DNA of 64,000 bases, taken from NCBI RefSeq assembly GCF_030268885.1, contig NZ_BSSA01000015.1:62001-126000 (forward strand), read 5' to 3'. The notes under the pieces were generated by a model that saw only the letters and a program-made list of their open reading frames with translations, did not search any database and was not told the origin of the DNA. Within the stretch, counting starts at the first letter, position 1, and every line of letters begins with the position of its first letter. This stretch comes from Kitasatospora phosalacinea (lineage in GTDB: Bacteria; Actinomycetota; Actinomycetes; Streptomycetales; Streptomycetaceae). This document shows, piece by piece, positions 1 through 28,951 of this stretch. A program made the translations under genes and the position numbers.

Positions 1-1542
1 TTCCGGATCAACCCGCTGATCACCCAGTCCTACCTGTCGGCACTGCGCCAGGCCGCCGCGGAGGAGAGCGCGGAGCGGGCCGCCCGGGCCGCCGTCGCGG
101 GCGCTCGCGGCAGCACCGCCCCGTCCGCCGCCGTCCCGTCCGCCTCCTACGGCGTCACCGGCACCGGTTCGGGCTCCGCGTCGGCCGTCCCCTCCGACGC
201 GGGCCGGATCGAACAGGCGATGCTGGCCCGGATGGCGCTGTGGAACGGCGACGAGGCCGGGTTCGAGGAGGCCCTGGAGAGCCTGCGCAGCGGCCCCGAG
301 GCGCTCGACCCGCAGACCGAGGCCGTGCTGATGCTCGCCCACCAGTGGTACTTCGGGCCGCCCCGCGGGCAGCGCGGCGACGACACCGACCTCGCCGACC
401 TCGACCCGTGGATCGGCACCGCCCGCACCCTGTCCGGGATCTGGTCGCACGGCGGGCCGGCCAACGCCAGCGCCAAGCAGATCCTGCGCAACTGCCGGCT
501 CTCCGACCTCACCTTCGAGGCGCTGCTCACCGCGATCACCGCCCTCGACCACGGAGGCAAGGCCGAACTCGCCGAGCAGTGGTGCGCCGTGCTGAGCAGC
601 CGGGCGGTCGCCCACGGCGCGGTCACCTGGCAGGCGATGATCGACGGCGTCTGGTCCGGGATCAGCCTGCGGCGCGGGGACGTCCCCACCGCCGTCGCGC
701 TGGCCGAGTCCTCGCTGCGGATGCAGAGCTGGGGGGTGCCGGTCGGCTACCCGCTGACCACGCTGCTCACCGCGCACACCGCGACCGGGGACTTCGACAA
801 GGTCGAGGAGGCGCTGCGCCACCCCGTCCCGGACTCGGTCTTCAACACCGTCTGCGGCCTGCGCTACCTGCGGGCCCGGGCCCGCTACCACCTGGCCGCG
901 GAACGGCCGCTGGCCGCGATCACCGACATCCACGACTGCCGCCGGATGATGATCCGCCGGGACCTCGACCTGCCGGTGCTGGTGCCGTGGCGCAGCGACC
1001 TGGCCGAGGCCTACCTGAAGATGGGCGACACCGCGCTGGCCCTGCGGCTAGCCCGGCAGCAGCTCGAACTCTCCGCCGAGTCGGACGCCTGCTCGCGCGG
1101 CGCCGCGCTGCTCGTGCTGGCCCGGGCCGGGGCGGGGGACGAGCACCAGGAACCCGCCAGCCAGGCCGTGGAGTGCCTCACCGCGGGCGGGGACCGGCTC
1201 GAACTGGCGCGGGCGCTGAAACTGCTCGGCCTGTCCGTCCCGCAGCAGCCGCAGCCCGCCGCGGCGTCCGACGTCGACCTCGACGACACCCGCCGCAGGC
1301 TCCAGGCCACGGCGCTGATCTCGGACGTCACGGCCGAGCCGGAGAGCGAGCAGGTCGACTCGGCGGCGCTGAGCGAGGCCGAACTGCGGGTGGCCCGGCT
1401 GGCGGTGCTCGGCTGGACCAACCGGCAGATCAGCAACGCCCTGTTCATCACCGTCAGCACCGTCGAGCAGCACCTCACCCGGATCTACAAGAAGCTCGGC
1501 ATCCGGGGCCGCAGCGACCTGCCGGCCTCGCTCACCGTCTGA
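1..1542 (+). CDS. LuxR-family (LAL-type) transcriptional activator, C-terminal part; 5' end outside window
   Basis: The frame is open from the first base and ends in TGA at 1542, giving 513 residues. The start and any N-terminal P-loop ATPase domain lie upstream. The long middle part is helical and rich in Ala, Leu and Arg, with repeat-like spacing as in the TPR-like region of LAL regulators. The last 60 residues form a LuxR helix-turn-helix (LSEAELRVARLAV, then TNRQISNALF, VSTVEQHLTRIYKKLG). Large regulators of this kind are usually pathway-specific activators of type I PKS clusters. It faces the PKS operon across a shared terminator, so it probably sits at the cluster edge. It is the natural candidate for the protein binding the AGGGG boxes found at most biosynthetic promoters here, but that link is inference. 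The family call is firm for the HTH and likely for LAL. Confidence 0.88.
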   Translation, partial: FRINPLITQSYLSALRQAAAEESAERAARAAVAGARGSTAPSAAVPSASYGVTGTGSGSASAVPSDAGRIEQAMLARMALWNGDEAGFEEALESLRSGPEALDPQTEAVLMLAHQWYFGPPRGQRGDDTDLADLDPWIGTARTLSGIWSHGGPANASAKQILRNCRLSDLTFEALLTAITALDHGGKAELAEQWCAVLSSRAVAHGAVTWQAMIDGVWSGISLRRGDVPTAVALAESSLRMQSWGVPVGYPLTTLLTAHTATGDFDKVEEALRHPVPDSVFNTVCGLRYLRARARYHLAAERPLAAITDIHDCRRMMIRRDLDLPVLVPWRSDLAEAYLKMGDTALALRLARQQLELSAESDACSRGAALLVLARAGAGDEHQEPASQAVECLTAGGDRLELARALKLLGLSVPQQPQPAAASDVDLDDTRRRLQATALISDVTAEPESEQVDSAALSEAELRVARLAVLGWTNRQISNALFITVSTVEQHLTRIYKKLGIRGRSDLPASLTV

Positions 1543-1561
1543 CTCCCGCACCGTCCCCTGT

Positions 1562-1597
1562 CACCGCGCCCCCGGCCGTCCGGCCGGGGGCGCGGTG
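1562..1597. terminator. Bidirectional stem-loop terminator
   Basis: A perfect 17-base inverted repeat (1562-1578 with 1581-1597) is separated by two bases. It lies 20 bases after the regulator stop and 15 bases beyond the stop of the converging PKS gene. It is almost pure G+C and lacks a clear U tract, as is common in actinomycetes. It can serve both strands. Confidence 0.85.
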
Positions 1598-1611
1598 CGT
1601 GCGCCCCGCGC

Positions 1612-4600
1612 TCAGGAGGACTCCAGCTCCTCGTCGAGGATGCCGAACAGCTCCTCGGCGGTGACCGCGTCCAGGTCCTCGGCGGGCGCCGGGTCGGCCG
1701 GGGCGCCCGCGTCCGGGCCGGTCGCCGCGGCGGCCAGGGCGCGCAGGGCGGCGGTGGCCTCCGCGCGCTCCGGGTCGGTGAGCGCCCCGGACTCCAGCAG
1801 GGCCCGGACGGCCGCCAGGTGGTCGGCCAGCGCGGAGCCCGCCCGGGGCAGGTCCTCGCCGAGCCGGGCCGCCAGGGCGGAGACCGCCGGGTAGTCGAAG
1901 ACCACGGTGGCGGGCAGCCGGTTGCCGGTGACGCCCTCCAGCCGGTTGCGCAGTTCGAGCGCGGTCAGCGAGTCGAGGCCGAGCTCCAGGAAGCCCTTCT
2001 CCGGGTCGACGGCCCCGGGGCGGTCGTGCCCGAGCACCGCCGCGGTGGCCTCCCGCACCAACTCGACCAGGGCGTCCTGCCGTTCGGAGCCGACCAGGGC
2101 GCCGATCCGCGCCCACGCGCCGCCCGCCGCGGCCGGCCCGTCCGCGCCGTCGCCGCCCGCCGCGGCCCCGGCCGCCGCCCGCGGGCGCACCGGCCCGCGG
2201 ACCAGGGCGCGCAGCAGCGGCGGCACCTCGCCGGTGCGGACCGCGTCGGCGGCGAACGCCGGGAGGTCGAGCCGGACCGGCAGCAGGACCGGTTCGGCGC
2301 CGCGGACCGCCGCGTCGAACAGGGCCAGGCCCTCGTCGACGGCCAGCTCCAGCACGCCGCCCCGGGCCAGCCGGGCCCGGTCGGCCTCGCGCAGCGCGGC
2401 GCCCATGCCGCCGCCCGCCGCCGCGTCGGCCCACAGGCCCCAGGCCAGGCTGTGCGCGGTCCGGCCACCGGCGGACCGGTGGGTGGCCAGCGCGTCCAGG
2501 AAGGCGTTGGCGGCGGCGTAACTGCCCTGCCCGGCGGCGCCGAGGGTGCCGCTGACGGAGGAGAACAGCACGAACGCCGCCAGGTCGAGGCCGCGGGTCA
2601 GCTCGTGCAGGTTCCACGCCGCGTCGACCTTCGGGCGCAGCACGGCCGCCAGCCGCTCCGGGGTCAGCGAGCCGACCACGCCGTCGTCGACCACGCCCGC
2701 GGCGTGCACCACGCCGGTCAGCGGCCGGTCGGCGGGGACGGCGTCGAGCAGCCGCCGCAGCGCCTCCCGGTCGGCCGCGTCGCAGCTGACGACCGTCGCC
2801 TCGGCGCCCAACTCGGCGAGTTCGGCGGTCAGTTCGGCCGCACCGGGGGCGTCCGGGCCGCGGCGCCCGGTCAGCAGCAGGTGCCGGACGCCGTGGCCGG
2901 TGACCAGGTGCCGGGCCAGTGCGGCCCCGAGCGCGCCGGTGCCGCCGGTGACCAGGACGGTGCCGGACGGGTCCAGGCCGGGCCGCGGCGCCGGTTCGGG
3001 CCGGGCCCGCACCAGCCGCGGCACCAGCAGCGCGCCGCCGCGCACCGCGAGGTTCGGCTCGTCGCCGCGCAGCGCGTCGAGCAGGCCGGGCGGCAGGGCG
3101 GGCGGGGCGTCCGCGGGGCCGTCCTCCAGGTCGAGCAGGACGAAGCGGCCCGGGTACTCCTGCTGGACGGTGCGCAGCAGGCCCCACAGCGGGGCGTGCA
3201 CCAGGTCGGTGACGCCCTCCCCTGGGGCGGCGGCGACCGCGCCCCGGGTCACCACGGCGATCCGGTGCCCGGCCGGGACCGGCTCGGCGGCCCAGCCCTG
3301 GACCAGGGCGAGCACCCGCTCCGCGGCGGTCCGGGCGGCGGCCGCGTCCTGCTCCTGCGGCGGTGCCCAGCACGGGACGAGGACCAGCGGCTCCTGCGCA
3401 CCGGGCCCGGTCGACACGGTGTGCCCGGCCGCCGCCAGCGCCGGGCCGAGCCCGAGCCGGTCGGGGCCCGGCACGGCGCAGGCGGCGGCCCCTCCGCCCG
3501 CCGGGGCGGGCAACGGCACCCAGTCGAGGCGGAACAGCCGGTCGGCGCCGGCGGCCCGGTCGGCGGGGGCGGGCAGGGCGCGGAAGGCGAGCTCCGCGAC
3601 GCTCAGCACGGCCCGGCCGTCCGGGTCGGTGGCGGTGAGGGCGGCGGCGTCGGGGCCGCGGAAGGAGACCCGCACCCGCAGGGCGGCGGCGCCCGCCGCG
3701 TGCAGCCGCACCCCCGTCCAGGAGAACGGGACCATGCCCCCCTCGGTCCGCGGACCGGCGTACCCGACGGCGTGCAGGACGGCGTCCAGCAGGGCCGGGT
3801 GCAGGCCGTAGGCGTCGGCCTCCGCCCGGGCCGGGTCGGGCAGGGCGACCTCGGCGTACAGGTCGTCGCCGTCGCTCCAGGCGGCGGTGAGGCCGCGGAA
3901 GGCCGGGCCGTAGGCGTAGCCCTGGGCGGCCAGGGACGGGTAGGCGCCGGAGACGTCCAGGGCGGTGGCCCCGGCCGGGGGCCAGGCGGGCGGGGGAGCG
4001 GCCGCCGGGTCGGCCGGGGCCGCGGCGAGGGTGCCGACCGCGTGCCTGGTCCAGGGCGCGTCCGCGTCCGCCGCCGGGCGGGAGTGCACGGCGACGGCGC
4101 GGCGCCCGGCCGCGTCCGGGCCGTCGACGGTGACCCGCAGGTCGGTGCCGTCGGGGGCGTCCAGCGGCAGCGGCGCCTCCAGGGTGAGTTCCTCCAGCAG
4201 CGGGCAGCCGACCTCGTCGCCGGCCCGGACGGCCAGCTCGACGAACCCGGTGCCGGGCAGCAGGACGGTGCCGTGCACGGCGTGGTCGGCCAGCCAGGGC
4301 CGGGAGGTCGCGGAGATCCGGCCGGTCAGCACGACCCCGCCGGTGCCGGGCAGCTCCACCACCGCGCCCAGCAGCGGGTGGGCGGCCGCGCCCTGCCCGG
4401 CCCCGGCCGCCGCCCCGGCGTCCTGCGCGGGGCGGCCCAGCCAGTAGGCGCGCCGCTCGAACCCGTACGTGGGCAGCTCGGCCCGGCGGGCGCCGCTGCC
4501 CGCGTAGTAGGCGGCCCAGTCGATCGGCGCGCCGTGGGCGTGCAGGGCGCCGAGGGCCGCGGCGACGGTGGCCTCCTCGGGGCGGCCCCGGCGCAGCAGC

Positions 4601-7152
4601 GGCACGGCCAGCACCTCGGCGGCCGCCGGGTCGGCGTCCAGGCACTGGCCGACCAGGGCGGTCAGCACGGCGTCCGGGCCGAGCTCCACGAAGCGGGTCA
4701 CGCCCTGCTCGCGCAGCGCGGCGACGGCGTCGGCGAAGCGCACCGCCTCGCGCGCGTGCCGCACCCAGTACTCCGGGTCCTGGAGCTCGCCGGGTCCGAC
4801 CAGGGCGCCGGTCAGGGTCGACACCACCGGGATCCGGGCGAGCCGGTACTCCAGGCCGCGGGCGACCCGCCGGAACCCGTCGAGCGCCGGCTCCATCAGC
4901 GCCGAGTGGAAGGCGTGCGAGACGGTCAGCTCCTTGGTCCGCCCGAAGCCCGCGGCGACCTTCGCCACCGCCTCGGCCTCGCCCGAGACCACCACCGCGC
5001 GCGGCCCGTTGACCGCAGCGACGTCGGCCCCCGGCACCAGCGCCGCCCGGACCTCGTCCTCGGTCGCCGCGACGGCGACCATGGCGCCGCCGGCGGGCAG
5101 CGCCTGCATCAGGCGGCCGCGGGCCGCGACCAGGGCGCAGGCGTCCTCCAGCGACCAGACGCCGGCCGCGTGCGCCGCGGCCAGCTCGCCGATCGAGTGC
5201 CCGGCGACGAAGTCCGGGCGCAGCCCCCAGGACTCGGCGAGGCGGAACAGCGCCACCTCGACGGCGAACAGCGCGGGCTGGGTCAGGCCCGTCGCGTCCA
5301 GCTCCGCGCCGCCCGCCGCGACCACCGCGCGCAGCGGCCGCTCCAGGTGCCGGTCCAGGACGGCGCACACCTCGTCGAAGGCGGCCGCGAACGCCGGGAA
5401 GGCCGCCGCCCCCGCGCCCATCCCGGCCCGCTGCGCGCCCTGCCCGGTGAACAGGAACGCGGTCGCCGCACCGGGCCGCACCACGCCGACCGGCACCGCC
5501 GGGGACGGGCGCCCCCCGGCGAGCGCCGCCAAGCCGTCCAGCAGTTCGCCGCGGTCCGCGCCCAGCACCACCGCGCGGTGCTCCAGCGCGGCCCGACCGG
5601 TGGCCAGCGAGAACCCGACGTCCACCGGCTCGGCCGCCGCACCGGGCCGCAGCAGCGCCGCGCGCAGCCGGGCGGCCTGCACCGGCAGCGCCTCGGCGCT
5701 GTGCGCCGACACCGGCCACAGCAGCGGCCCGGCCGGGGCGAGGACCTCCCGCGCGGGTTCCTCGGCCCGGAACTCCTCCAGCACCACGTGCGCGTTCGTC
5801 CCGCTGATCCCGAACGAGGACACGCCCGCCCGGCGCACCCGCTCCCCGGCCGGCCACGGCACCGGCTCCCGCAGCAGCTCGACCCGGCCCGCCGCCCAGT
5901 CCACCTGCGGGGACGGCTCGCCGCTGTGCAGGCTGCGCGGCAGCACCCCGTGCCGCATCGCCATCAGCATCTTGACCACGCCCGCGACCCCGGCCGCGGC
6001 CTGGGCGTGCCCCATGTTCGACTTCACCGACCCGAGCCACAGCGGCCGTCCGTCCTCCGGCCGCTCCTGCCCGTACGTGGCCAGCAGCGCCTGCGCCTCG
6101 ATCGGGTCGCCGAGCCGGGTGCCGGTGCCGTGGCCGTCCACCGCGTCGACGTCCGCCGCGGACAGCCCGGCGTCGGCCAGCGCCGCCCGGATCACCCGCT
6201 GCTGGGACGGCCCGTTGGGCGCGGTGAAGCCGCTGGAGGCGCCGTCGGAGTTCACCGCGGTGCCGCGCACCAGGCCCAGGATCCGGCGCCCGTGGCGGAC
6301 CGCGTCCGACAGCCGCTCCACCACCAGCACCCCGGCGCCCTCGGCCCAGCCCACGCCGTCGGCCGACGCCGCGTACGACTTGCAGCGCCCGTCCGCGGCC
6401 AGGCCGCGCTGCCGGGAGAACTCGACGAACGCCTCCGGCGTCGCCATCACCGTCACCCCGCCGACCAGGGCCAGCGCGCACTCGCCGCGGCGCAGCGCCT
6501 GCCCGGCCAGGTGCAGGCCCACCAGCGAGGACGAGCAGGCGGTGTCCACCGTCAGCGACGGGCCCTCCAGGCCCAGCGCGTAGGAGACCCGGCCGGAGAC
6601 CACGCTCAGCTCGGTGCTGGTCAGCAGGTGGCCCCCCGCGTCGCCCGCGTCGGCGCCGCGCACCCCGTAGTCGGAGAAGCTGCACCCCGCGAACACGCCG
6701 GTGGCGCTGCCGCGCAGGCCGACCGGGTCGATGCCCGCGTCCTCCAGCGCCTCCCAGGAGCACTGCAGGAACAGCCGCTGCTGCGGGTCCATCGCCAGCG
6801 CCTCCCGGGGGGAGATGCCGAAGAACCCGGCGTCGAAGTGCGCCGCGTCCGCCACGAACCCGCCGGACTTCGCGTACGTCCGGCCCGGCTGCCCGGGCTC
6901 GGGGTGGTAGAGGCCCTCGACGTCCCAGCCGCGGTCGGCCGGGAACTCGCCGACCGCGTCGACGCCGCCGTCCACCAGCTCCCACAGCGCGTCGGCGCCG
7001 TCGACCCCGCCCGGGTAGCGGCAGCCGACGCCGACCACCGCGAGCGGCTCGGCCGCGGCGGCGGCCAACTGCTGGTTCTGCCGCCGCAGCCGCTTGGCCT
7101 CCTTGAGGGACGCCCGCAGCGCCTCTTCCAGACGTTCGGTGGAGCCGGTCAC
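1612..7152 (-). CDS. Type I PKS, one module: KS-AT-DH-KR-ACP (module 5 by inferred order)
   Basis: About 1,846 residues that add and process one two-carbon unit. An N-terminal coiled docking helix ([18 protein letters not shown]) comes first. KS Cys is in DTACSSSL near residue 205; its first His motif reads DGHGTGT rather than the usual EAHGTGT, with the His kept. AT has GHSIGE (about 653) and HAFH (about 748), so malonyl-CoA is expected. DH has [10 protein letters not shown] (about 956) and DAVLH, both intact. KR has TGGTGALG (about 1403), a VDD variant of the B-type LDD motif, and the catalytic Tyr and Asn. ACP has LGLDSL (about 1727). There is no ER and no thioesterase. The C-terminus ([13 protein letters not shown]) is a docking tail of the kind that meets YLKRAT-type N-termini. 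The GTG start is preferred over an upstream in-frame TTG (7167) because GAGG lies 7 bases before it. It begins 31 bases after the previous PKS gene. Confidence 0.95.
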   Translation of the reverse strand: MTGSTERLEEALRASLKEAKRLRRQNQQLAAAAAEPLAVVGVGCRYPGGVDGADALWELVDGGVDAVGEFPADRGWDVEGLYHPEPGQPGRTYAKSGGFVADAAHFDAGFFGISPREALAMDPQQRLFLQCSWEALEDAGIDPVGLRGSATGVFAGCSFSDYGVRGADAGDAGGHLLTSTELSVVSGRVSYALGLEGPSLTVDTACSSSLVGLHLAGQALRRGECALALVGGVTVMATPEAFVEFSRQRGLAADGRCKSYAASADGVGWAEGAGVLVVERLSDAVRHGRRILGLVRGTAVNSDGASSGFTAPNGPSQQRVIRAALADAGLSAADVDAVDGHGTGTRLGDPIEAQALLATYGQERPEDGRPLWLGSVKSNMGHAQAAAGVAGVVKMLMAMRHGVLPRSLHSGEPSPQVDWAAGRVELLREPVPWPAGERVRRAGVSSFGISGTNAHVVLEEFRAEEPAREVLAPAGPLLWPVSAHSAEALPVQAARLRAALLRPGAAAEPVDVGFSLATGRAALEHRAVVLGADRGELLDGLAALAGGRPSPAVPVGVVRPGAATAFLFTGQGAQRAGMGAGAAAFPAFAAAFDEVCAVLDRHLERPLRAVVAAGGAELDATGLTQPALFAVEVALFRLAESWGLRPDFVAGHSIGELAAAHAAGVWSLEDACALVAARGRLMQALPAGGAMVAVAATEDEVRAALVPGADVAAVNGPRAVVVSGEAEAVAKVAAGFGRTKELTVSHAFHSALMEPALDGFRRVARGLEYRLARIPVVSTLTGALVGPGELQDPEYWVRHAREAVRFADAVAALREQGVTRFVELGPDAVLTALVGQCLDADPAAAEVLAVPLLRRGRPEEATVAAALGALHAHGAPIDWAAYYAGSGARRAELPTYGFERRAYWLGRPAQDAGAAAGAGQGAAAHPLLGAVVELPGTGGVVLTGRISATSRPWLADHAVHGTVLLPGTGFVELAVRAGDEVGCPLLEELTLEAPLPLDAPDGTDLRVTVDGPDAAGRRAVAVHSRPAADADAPWTRHAVGTLAAAPADPAAAPPPAWPPAGATALDVSGAYPSLAAQGYAYGPAFRGLTAAWSDGDDLYAEVALPDPARAEADAYGLHPALLDAVLHAVGYAGPRTEGGMVPFSWTGVRLHAAGAAALRVRVSFRGPDAAALTATDPDGRAVLSVAELAFRALPAPADRAAGADRLFRLDWVPLPAPAGGGAAACAVPGPDRLGLGPALAAAGHTVSTGPGAQEPLVLVPCWAPPQEQDAAAARTAAERVLALVQGWAAEPVPAGHRIAVVTRGAVAAAPGEGVTDLVHAPLWGLLRTVQQEYPGRFVLLDLEDGPADAPPALPPGLLDALRGDEPNLAVRGGALLVPRLVRARPEPAPRPGLDPSGTVLVTGGTGALGAALARHLVTGHGVRHLLLTGRRGPDAPGAAELTAELAELGAEATVVSCDAADREALRRLLDAVPADRPLTGVVHAAGVVDDGVVGSLTPERLAAVLRPKVDAAWNLHELTRGLDLAAFVLFSSVSGTLGAAGQGSYAAANAFLDALATHRSAGGRTAHSLAWGLWADAAAGGGMGAALREADRARLARGGVLELAVDEGLALFDAAVRGAEPVLLPVRLDLPAFAADAVRTGEVPPLLRALVRGPVRPRAAAGAAAGGDGADGPAAAGGAWARIGALVGSERQDALVELVREATAAVLGHDRPGAVDPEKGFLELGLDSLTALELRNRLEGVTGNRLPATVVFDYPAVSALAARLGEDLPRAGSALADHLAAVRALLESGALTDPERAEATAALRALAAAATGPDAGAPADPAPAEDLDAVTAEELFGILDEELESS

Positions 7153-7183
7153 GTGCGGGCCTCGCAATCTTCAAGGGGGACGA

Positions 7184-10100
7184 TCAACGGGAGGTGCCGT
7201 CGCTGAGCGCGAGGTCGATCAGGCTCTGGGTGTCCAGGTCGTCCAGGTCGTCCTCGTCCTCGTCGTCGTCCGGGGACGCGACGGCGACGGCGGCGGCAGC
7301 AGCGGGGGAGGCGGCGGCGGGCGCCGGGGCGCCGTCCGGCCCGACCAGGCCGAGCAGCGCCTCGTACACCCCGGCCGCGCGCAGCCGCTCCACCGGGATG
7401 GAGCCGAACGCCCGGCGCAGCGCCGCGAGTTCGTCCGGATCGGCGGCGGACGGACCGGCCGCGTCCGGGGCGGGCACGAAGCGCTCGCGCAGGTGGGCGG
7501 CCAGCTCCACCGGGTTCGGGTAGTCGAAGACCACCGTCGCCGGGAGCCGCAGGCCGCTGGCCGAGGCCAGCCGGTTGCGCAGCTCCACCGTGGTCAGCGA
7601 GTCGAAGCCCATGTCCTGGAACGGCTGGCGCGGACCGATCGCGGCCGCCCCCGCGTGCCCGAGCACGGTCGCGGCCAGGCCGCGCACCAGGTCCTCGAAC
7701 ACGCGCTGCGCACCGCCCGCGTCCAGGCCCGCCAGCCGGGCCGAGAGCACCGCCGGGCCGTCGTGGGACGCGGCCGCCGCCGGACGGGCCGCCCCGCCCC
7801 CGGACGGCGGACCGGCCAGGTCGTTCAGGATCGAGGGCAGCTCCTCGCCCTGCGCCCGCAGCGCCCCCCGGTCCAGGCTGATCGGCACCAGGACCGGCGT
7901 GCCCAGCTCCAGCGCCGTGTCGAACAGGGCGAGGCCGTCCTCGGTCGACAGGCCCAGCACACCGGCCCGCGCCATCCGGATCAGGTCGGTCTGCGGCAGC
8001 TCGCCGGACATCCCGCGCTCGGCCCACATGCCCCAGGCCAGCGACTGCCCGGCCAGGCCCGCGGCCCGCCGGTGCGCGGCCAGCGCGTCCAGGAAGGAGT
8101 TCGACGAGGCGTAGTTGGCCTGCCCCGGCGCGCCCCAGGTGCCGGCCGCCGAGGAGAACAGCACGAACGCCGCCAGGTCCAGGTCCTTCGTCAACTCGTG
8201 CAGGTGCCAGGCCACGTCGGCCTTCGGACGCAGCACGGTGTCCATCCGCTCCGGGGTCAGCGACCCCAGCACGCCGTCGTCCAGGACGCCCGCGCAGTGC
8301 ACCACGCCGGTCAGCGGCCGGTCCGCGGGCACCGCGGCCAGCAGCCCCGCCAGCGCGGCCGGATCGGCCGCGTCGGCCGCCGCGAAGGCGACCCGGGCCC
8401 CCAGGCCGGTCAGCTCCGCGGCCAGTTCGGCCGCACCCGGCCCGACCGCGCCGCGCCGACTGACCAGCAGCAGGCTGTCGACGCCGTGCCCGGTGACCAG
8501 GTGACGGGCGATCAGACCGCCCAGCACGCCGGTGCCGCCGGTCAGCAGCACGGTGCCGGAGGACAGCTCCGGCCCGGCCGCCGGAGCCGGCCACACCGTC
8601 GGGTCGTCCGCGGCCCGGGCCAGCCGCGGCACCAGCACCCGGTCGCCGCGCAGCGCGACCTGGTGCTCGTCCAGCGCGAACGCGGCGGCCAGCGCCTCCG
8701 CGTCCTCGCCACCGGCCAGGTCGACGAGCATCGCCCGGCCCGGGTTCTCCACCTCGGCCGTGCGCACCAGGCCCCAGACGGCCGCGGCCGCCAGGTCGGT
8801 GACCGCCGGGTCGTCCGGCCCGGTCGCCATCGCGCCCCTGGTCACCACGACCAGCCGCGAACCGTCCAGCAGTTCCTCGTCCAGCCAGCCCTGCACCAGG
8901 GCCAGCATCCGGTGCACCGCCGCGTGCACCCCCGCGACGCCCGACCCGTCGCCCGCGGCGGGCAGGCACGGCACCACGACCAGCTCCGGCGACGGCGCCC
9001 CGGCCGCCAACGCGGCCCGCAGGGACGGCAGATCGGCGTGCACCGCACCCGCGCCCGACCGCTCCAGCGCCGCCGCCAGGCCCACGGCGTCCGCACCGAC
9101 CACCGCCCAGCCGCGGCCCGTCCGCCCGGACGGCGCCGCCCCGGCCGGAACCCAGTTCAGGACCAGCAGCGAGTCGTCCGCGGACTCCTGCACCGGCTGC
9201 GGCGCCGGACGCACCGACAGCGACTGCGCCGAGAACACCGGCGACCCGGTGCCGTCCGCGCAGTGCACGCTCACCGCACCGCCCCCGGCCGGACGCACCC
9301 GCACCCGCAGCGCACCCGCGCCCCCGGCGTGCAGGGCCATCCCGCCCCACGAGAACGGCACCATCGGCGGCCCGTCCGCCGCCTCGGCGTCGCGCAGCGC
9401 ACCCGCGTGCAGCGCCGAGTCGAGCAGCGCCGGGTGCACGGCGAACCCCTCCGCCCGCGCGCCCTCCGGCAGCGACACCTCCGCGAACAGCTCCTCGCCG
9501 CGCCGCCACGCCGCCCGCAGCCCGCGGAACACCGGGCCGTAGCGCAGCCCCGACGCGGCCAGCACCGGGTACACCTCGGAGACGTCCAGCTCCTGCGCGC
9601 CCTGCGGCGGCCACACCGCCAGGTCCGTGAACCCGTCGGCCCCGGCCGCCGCGAGCCGACCGCTCGCGTGCCGCAGCCACGCGTCCGAGGACGGCGCGTC
9701 GGCCGCCCGCGAGTACACCGCGACCTCCCGGCCGCCGTCCTCCTCGGCCGCGCCCACCCGCACCTGCACGGCCCGCGCCGAGGAGACCCGGCCCGGAACG
9801 TCCGCGCCGAACACCAGCGGGGCCTCCAGGACCAGTTCCTCCACCTGGCCGCAGCCCACCCGCGCCCCCGCCGTCAACGCCAGGTCGGCGAACGCGGTAC
9901 CCGGCAGCAGCACCTGACCCGACACCACGTGGTCGACCAGCCACGGGAACGCGTCCAACGACACCCGCCCCGTGAACACCCACCCCTGCCCGTCCGCCAG
10001 CGCGGTCCCCGCCCCCAGGAAGGGGTGCGCGACCGCCTCCAGCCCCGTGCCGGTCACATCGCGCCCGGACTCGGAACGCAGCCAGTAGCGCTGCCGCTGG

Positions 10101-12723
10101 AAGGGGTAGGTGGGCAGGTCGGGGTGGGGGCCGGTGCCGGGGTAGAGGGCGTGCCAGTCGACGGGGGTGCCGTGGCTGTGGAGGGTGGCGAGGGCGGTGA
10201 CGGCGGTGTGCGTCTCGGGGCGGTCGCGGCGCAGGGCCGGGACGAGGAGGTGGTCCTCGGTGCTGTGGGCGGCCGCCGCGGTCAGGACGGCGTCGGGGCC
10301 GAGTTCGAGGAAGCGGGTGGTGTTGAGGGTGGTGAGGGTGGTGATCGCGTCGGCGAAGCGGACGCTCTCGCGGACCTGGCGCACCCAGTAGTCGGGGGAG
10401 GTGAGTTCTTCGGCGACCTTGCCGGTGAGGGTCGAGACGACCGTCAAGGTCGGCTGGTGGTAGGTGAGTTGGGCGGCGATGGTGTGGAACTCGGCGAGCA
10501 TCGGTTCCATCAGCGCGGAGTGGAAGGCGTGCGAGACGGTCAGTGCCTTGGTGCGCTCGAAGGCCGCCGCGACCTTCGCGACCGCTTCGGCCTCGCCCGA
10601 GACCACCACCGCCCGCGGCCCGTTGACGGCCGCGATGTCCACGCCCGGCACCAGCGCGGCGCGGACCTCGTCCTCCGCCGCCGCGATGGCGGTCATGGCG
10701 CCGCCGGTGGGCAGGGCCTGCATCAGGCGGGCGCGGGCGCCGACCAGGGTGCAGGCGTCCTCCAGCGACCACACCCCGGCTGCGTACGCCGCCGCGTACT
10801 CGCCGATGGAGTGCCCGGCCACCGCGTCGGGGCGCACGCCCCAGGAGGCGTAGAGCCGGTGCAGGGCGACCTCGACGGCGAACAGCGCGCACTGCGCGTA
10901 GCCGGTGAGGTTGAGCGCCTGCGCGTCGGACCACATGACGTCCTTGAGCGGACGCTCCAGGCCCTTGTCCAGCAGCGCGCACACCTCGTCCAACGCCGCC
11001 GCGAACACCGGGTACGCCCGGTACAGCTCCTGGCCCATGCCGAGGCGCTGCGAGCCCTGTCCGGTGAACAGGAACGCGGTGCGCCCGGGGGTGCTGACCT
11101 GTCCGGGCTCGTCGCCCTCGGCGATCGCCCGCAGGCCCGCCAGCAGCTCTCCGCGCTCGGTGCCGACGGCCACCGCCCGGTGCTCGAAGTGCGTGCGCGC
11201 CGTCGCCAACGCCCGCCCCACCGCAGCGGGTTCGCAGCCCTCGACCGCCTCCAGCAGCCGCTGCGCCTGCGCCCGCAACGCCTGCGCACTGCGCGCCGAC
11301 ACCGGCCAGGCGAGGACGCCGGACGGGGGCGGGGTGGTGTCGTCGGCGGCCAGGGGGGCGGCCTCCTCGACGATGACGTGCGCGTTGGTGCCGCTGAGGC
11401 CGAACGCGGAGACGGCGGCCCGCCGGACGCGTTCGCCCGCGGGCCACGGCACCTCCTCGGTGAGCAACTGCACACCACCACCGCTCCAGTCCACGTGCGT
11501 GGAGGGCGCGTCGACGTGCAGGGTGCGCGGCAGGACGCCGTGCTGCAGGGCCATCACCATCTTGATGACGCCCGCGACACCCGCCGCGGCCTGGGTGTGG
11601 CCGAAGTTGGACTTCACGGAGCCGAGCCACAGCGGCCGACCGTCCCCCGGCCGCTCGCGCCCGTAGGTGGCCAGCAGCGCCTGGGCCTCGATCGGGTCGC
11701 CCAGCGTGGTGCCGGTGCCGTGCGCCTCGACCGCGTCCACGTCCGCCGCGGACAGGCCCGCGTCCGCCAACGCGGCCCGGATGACCCGCTGTTGGGCAGG
11801 ACCGTTGGGCACGGTGAAGCCGCTGGAGGCGCCGTCCTGGTTGACGGCGGAGCCGCGCAGCACCGCGAGCACGCGGTGGCCGTTGCGGCGGGCGTCGGAG
11901 AGGCGTTCCAGCAGCAGGACGCCGACGCCCTCCGAGCAGCCGACGCCGTCCGCGGTGTCCGCGAAGGCCTTGCAGCGGCCGTCGGGGGCCAGGCCGCGCT
12001 GCTCGCTGAAGTAGACGAACATGTCGGGCTCGGTCATCACCGTCACGCCGCCCGCGAGGGCGAGGGTGCACTCGCCGCGGCGCAGGGCCTGGGCGGCGAG
12101 GTGCAGGCCGACCAGCGAGGAGGAGCAGGCGGTGTCGACCGAGACCGCCGGGCCCTCCAGCCCCAGGGTGTAGGAGATCCGGCCGGAGATCAGGCTGCCG
12201 TCGCTGCTGCCGGGGCCGTAGTCGTGGTACATGACGCCCGCGTAGACGCCGGTGGCGCTGCCGCGCAGCGCGCCGGGGCGGATGCCGGCGCGCTCCAGGG
12301 CCTCCCAGGCGGCCTCGAGCAGGAGCCGCTGCTGCGGGTCCATGCCGAGGGCCTCGCGGGGGGAGATGCCGAAGAACTCGGCGTCGAACCCGTCCGCGCG
12401 GTCGACGAAGCCGCCGTCCAGTGAGTAGGTGGTGCCGGGGGTGTAGGGCGCGCCGGGGGCAGCGGAGCCGGGATCGTAGAGCCGCCCCAGGTCCCAGCCG
12501 CGGTCGGTGGGGAAGCCGCCGACGGCGTCGCCGCCGTCGGCGACCAGCCGCCACAGCTCCTCGGGGGAGGTGACGCCGCCGGGGAAGCGGCAGCCCATGC
12601 CGATGATCGCCACGGGTTCGCCCTGGGCGGCTGCGAGCCGGTCGTTCTCCCGGCGCAGCACCGCGTTGTCCGAGACCGCCTGGCGCAGGGCCGCGACGAT
12701 CCGCTCGGTGGATTGGGACTCGC

Positions 12724-12727
<4 letters not shown>
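7184..12727 (-). CDS. Type I PKS, one module: KS-AT-DH-KR-ACP (module 4 by inferred order)
   Basis: 1,847 residues. The GTG start overlaps the TGA of the upstream PKS gene by four bases (GTGA), so translation is probably coupled. The N-terminal docking helix reads [13 protein letters not shown] Cys is in DTACSSSL (about 201). AT has GHSIGE (about 638) and HAFH (about 733): malonyl type. DH has [10 protein letters not shown] (about 933) and DSALH, both intact. KR has TGGTGVLG (about 1400), a full LDD motif (B-type) and Tyr/Asn. ACP serine is near 1710. There is no ER. One elongation plus reduction and dehydration should leave an enoyl group. The C-terminus has a run of Asp and Glu and then [11 protein letters not shown], a docking tail fitting the next gene's N-terminus. 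Its KS-AT DNA is nearly the same as that of the plus-strand gene 57830-63235. Confidence 0.95.
10085..12330 (-). repeat. KS-AT segment nearly identical to 58246-60480 on the opposite strand (inverted copy)
   Basis: Read on the minus strand, this stretch matches the plus-strand segment 58246-60480 almost base for base over long runs, from the KS region [14 protein letters not shown] through the AT to YPFQRQRYW. Scattered differences and a more variable KS-AT linker interrupt it. Ends are approximate because I compared by eye. Confidence 0.8.
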
Positions 12728-28917
<16,190 letters not shown>

Positions 28918-28951
28918 TGCCGAAACTCCCCTAATCAGGAACAGGAACCGA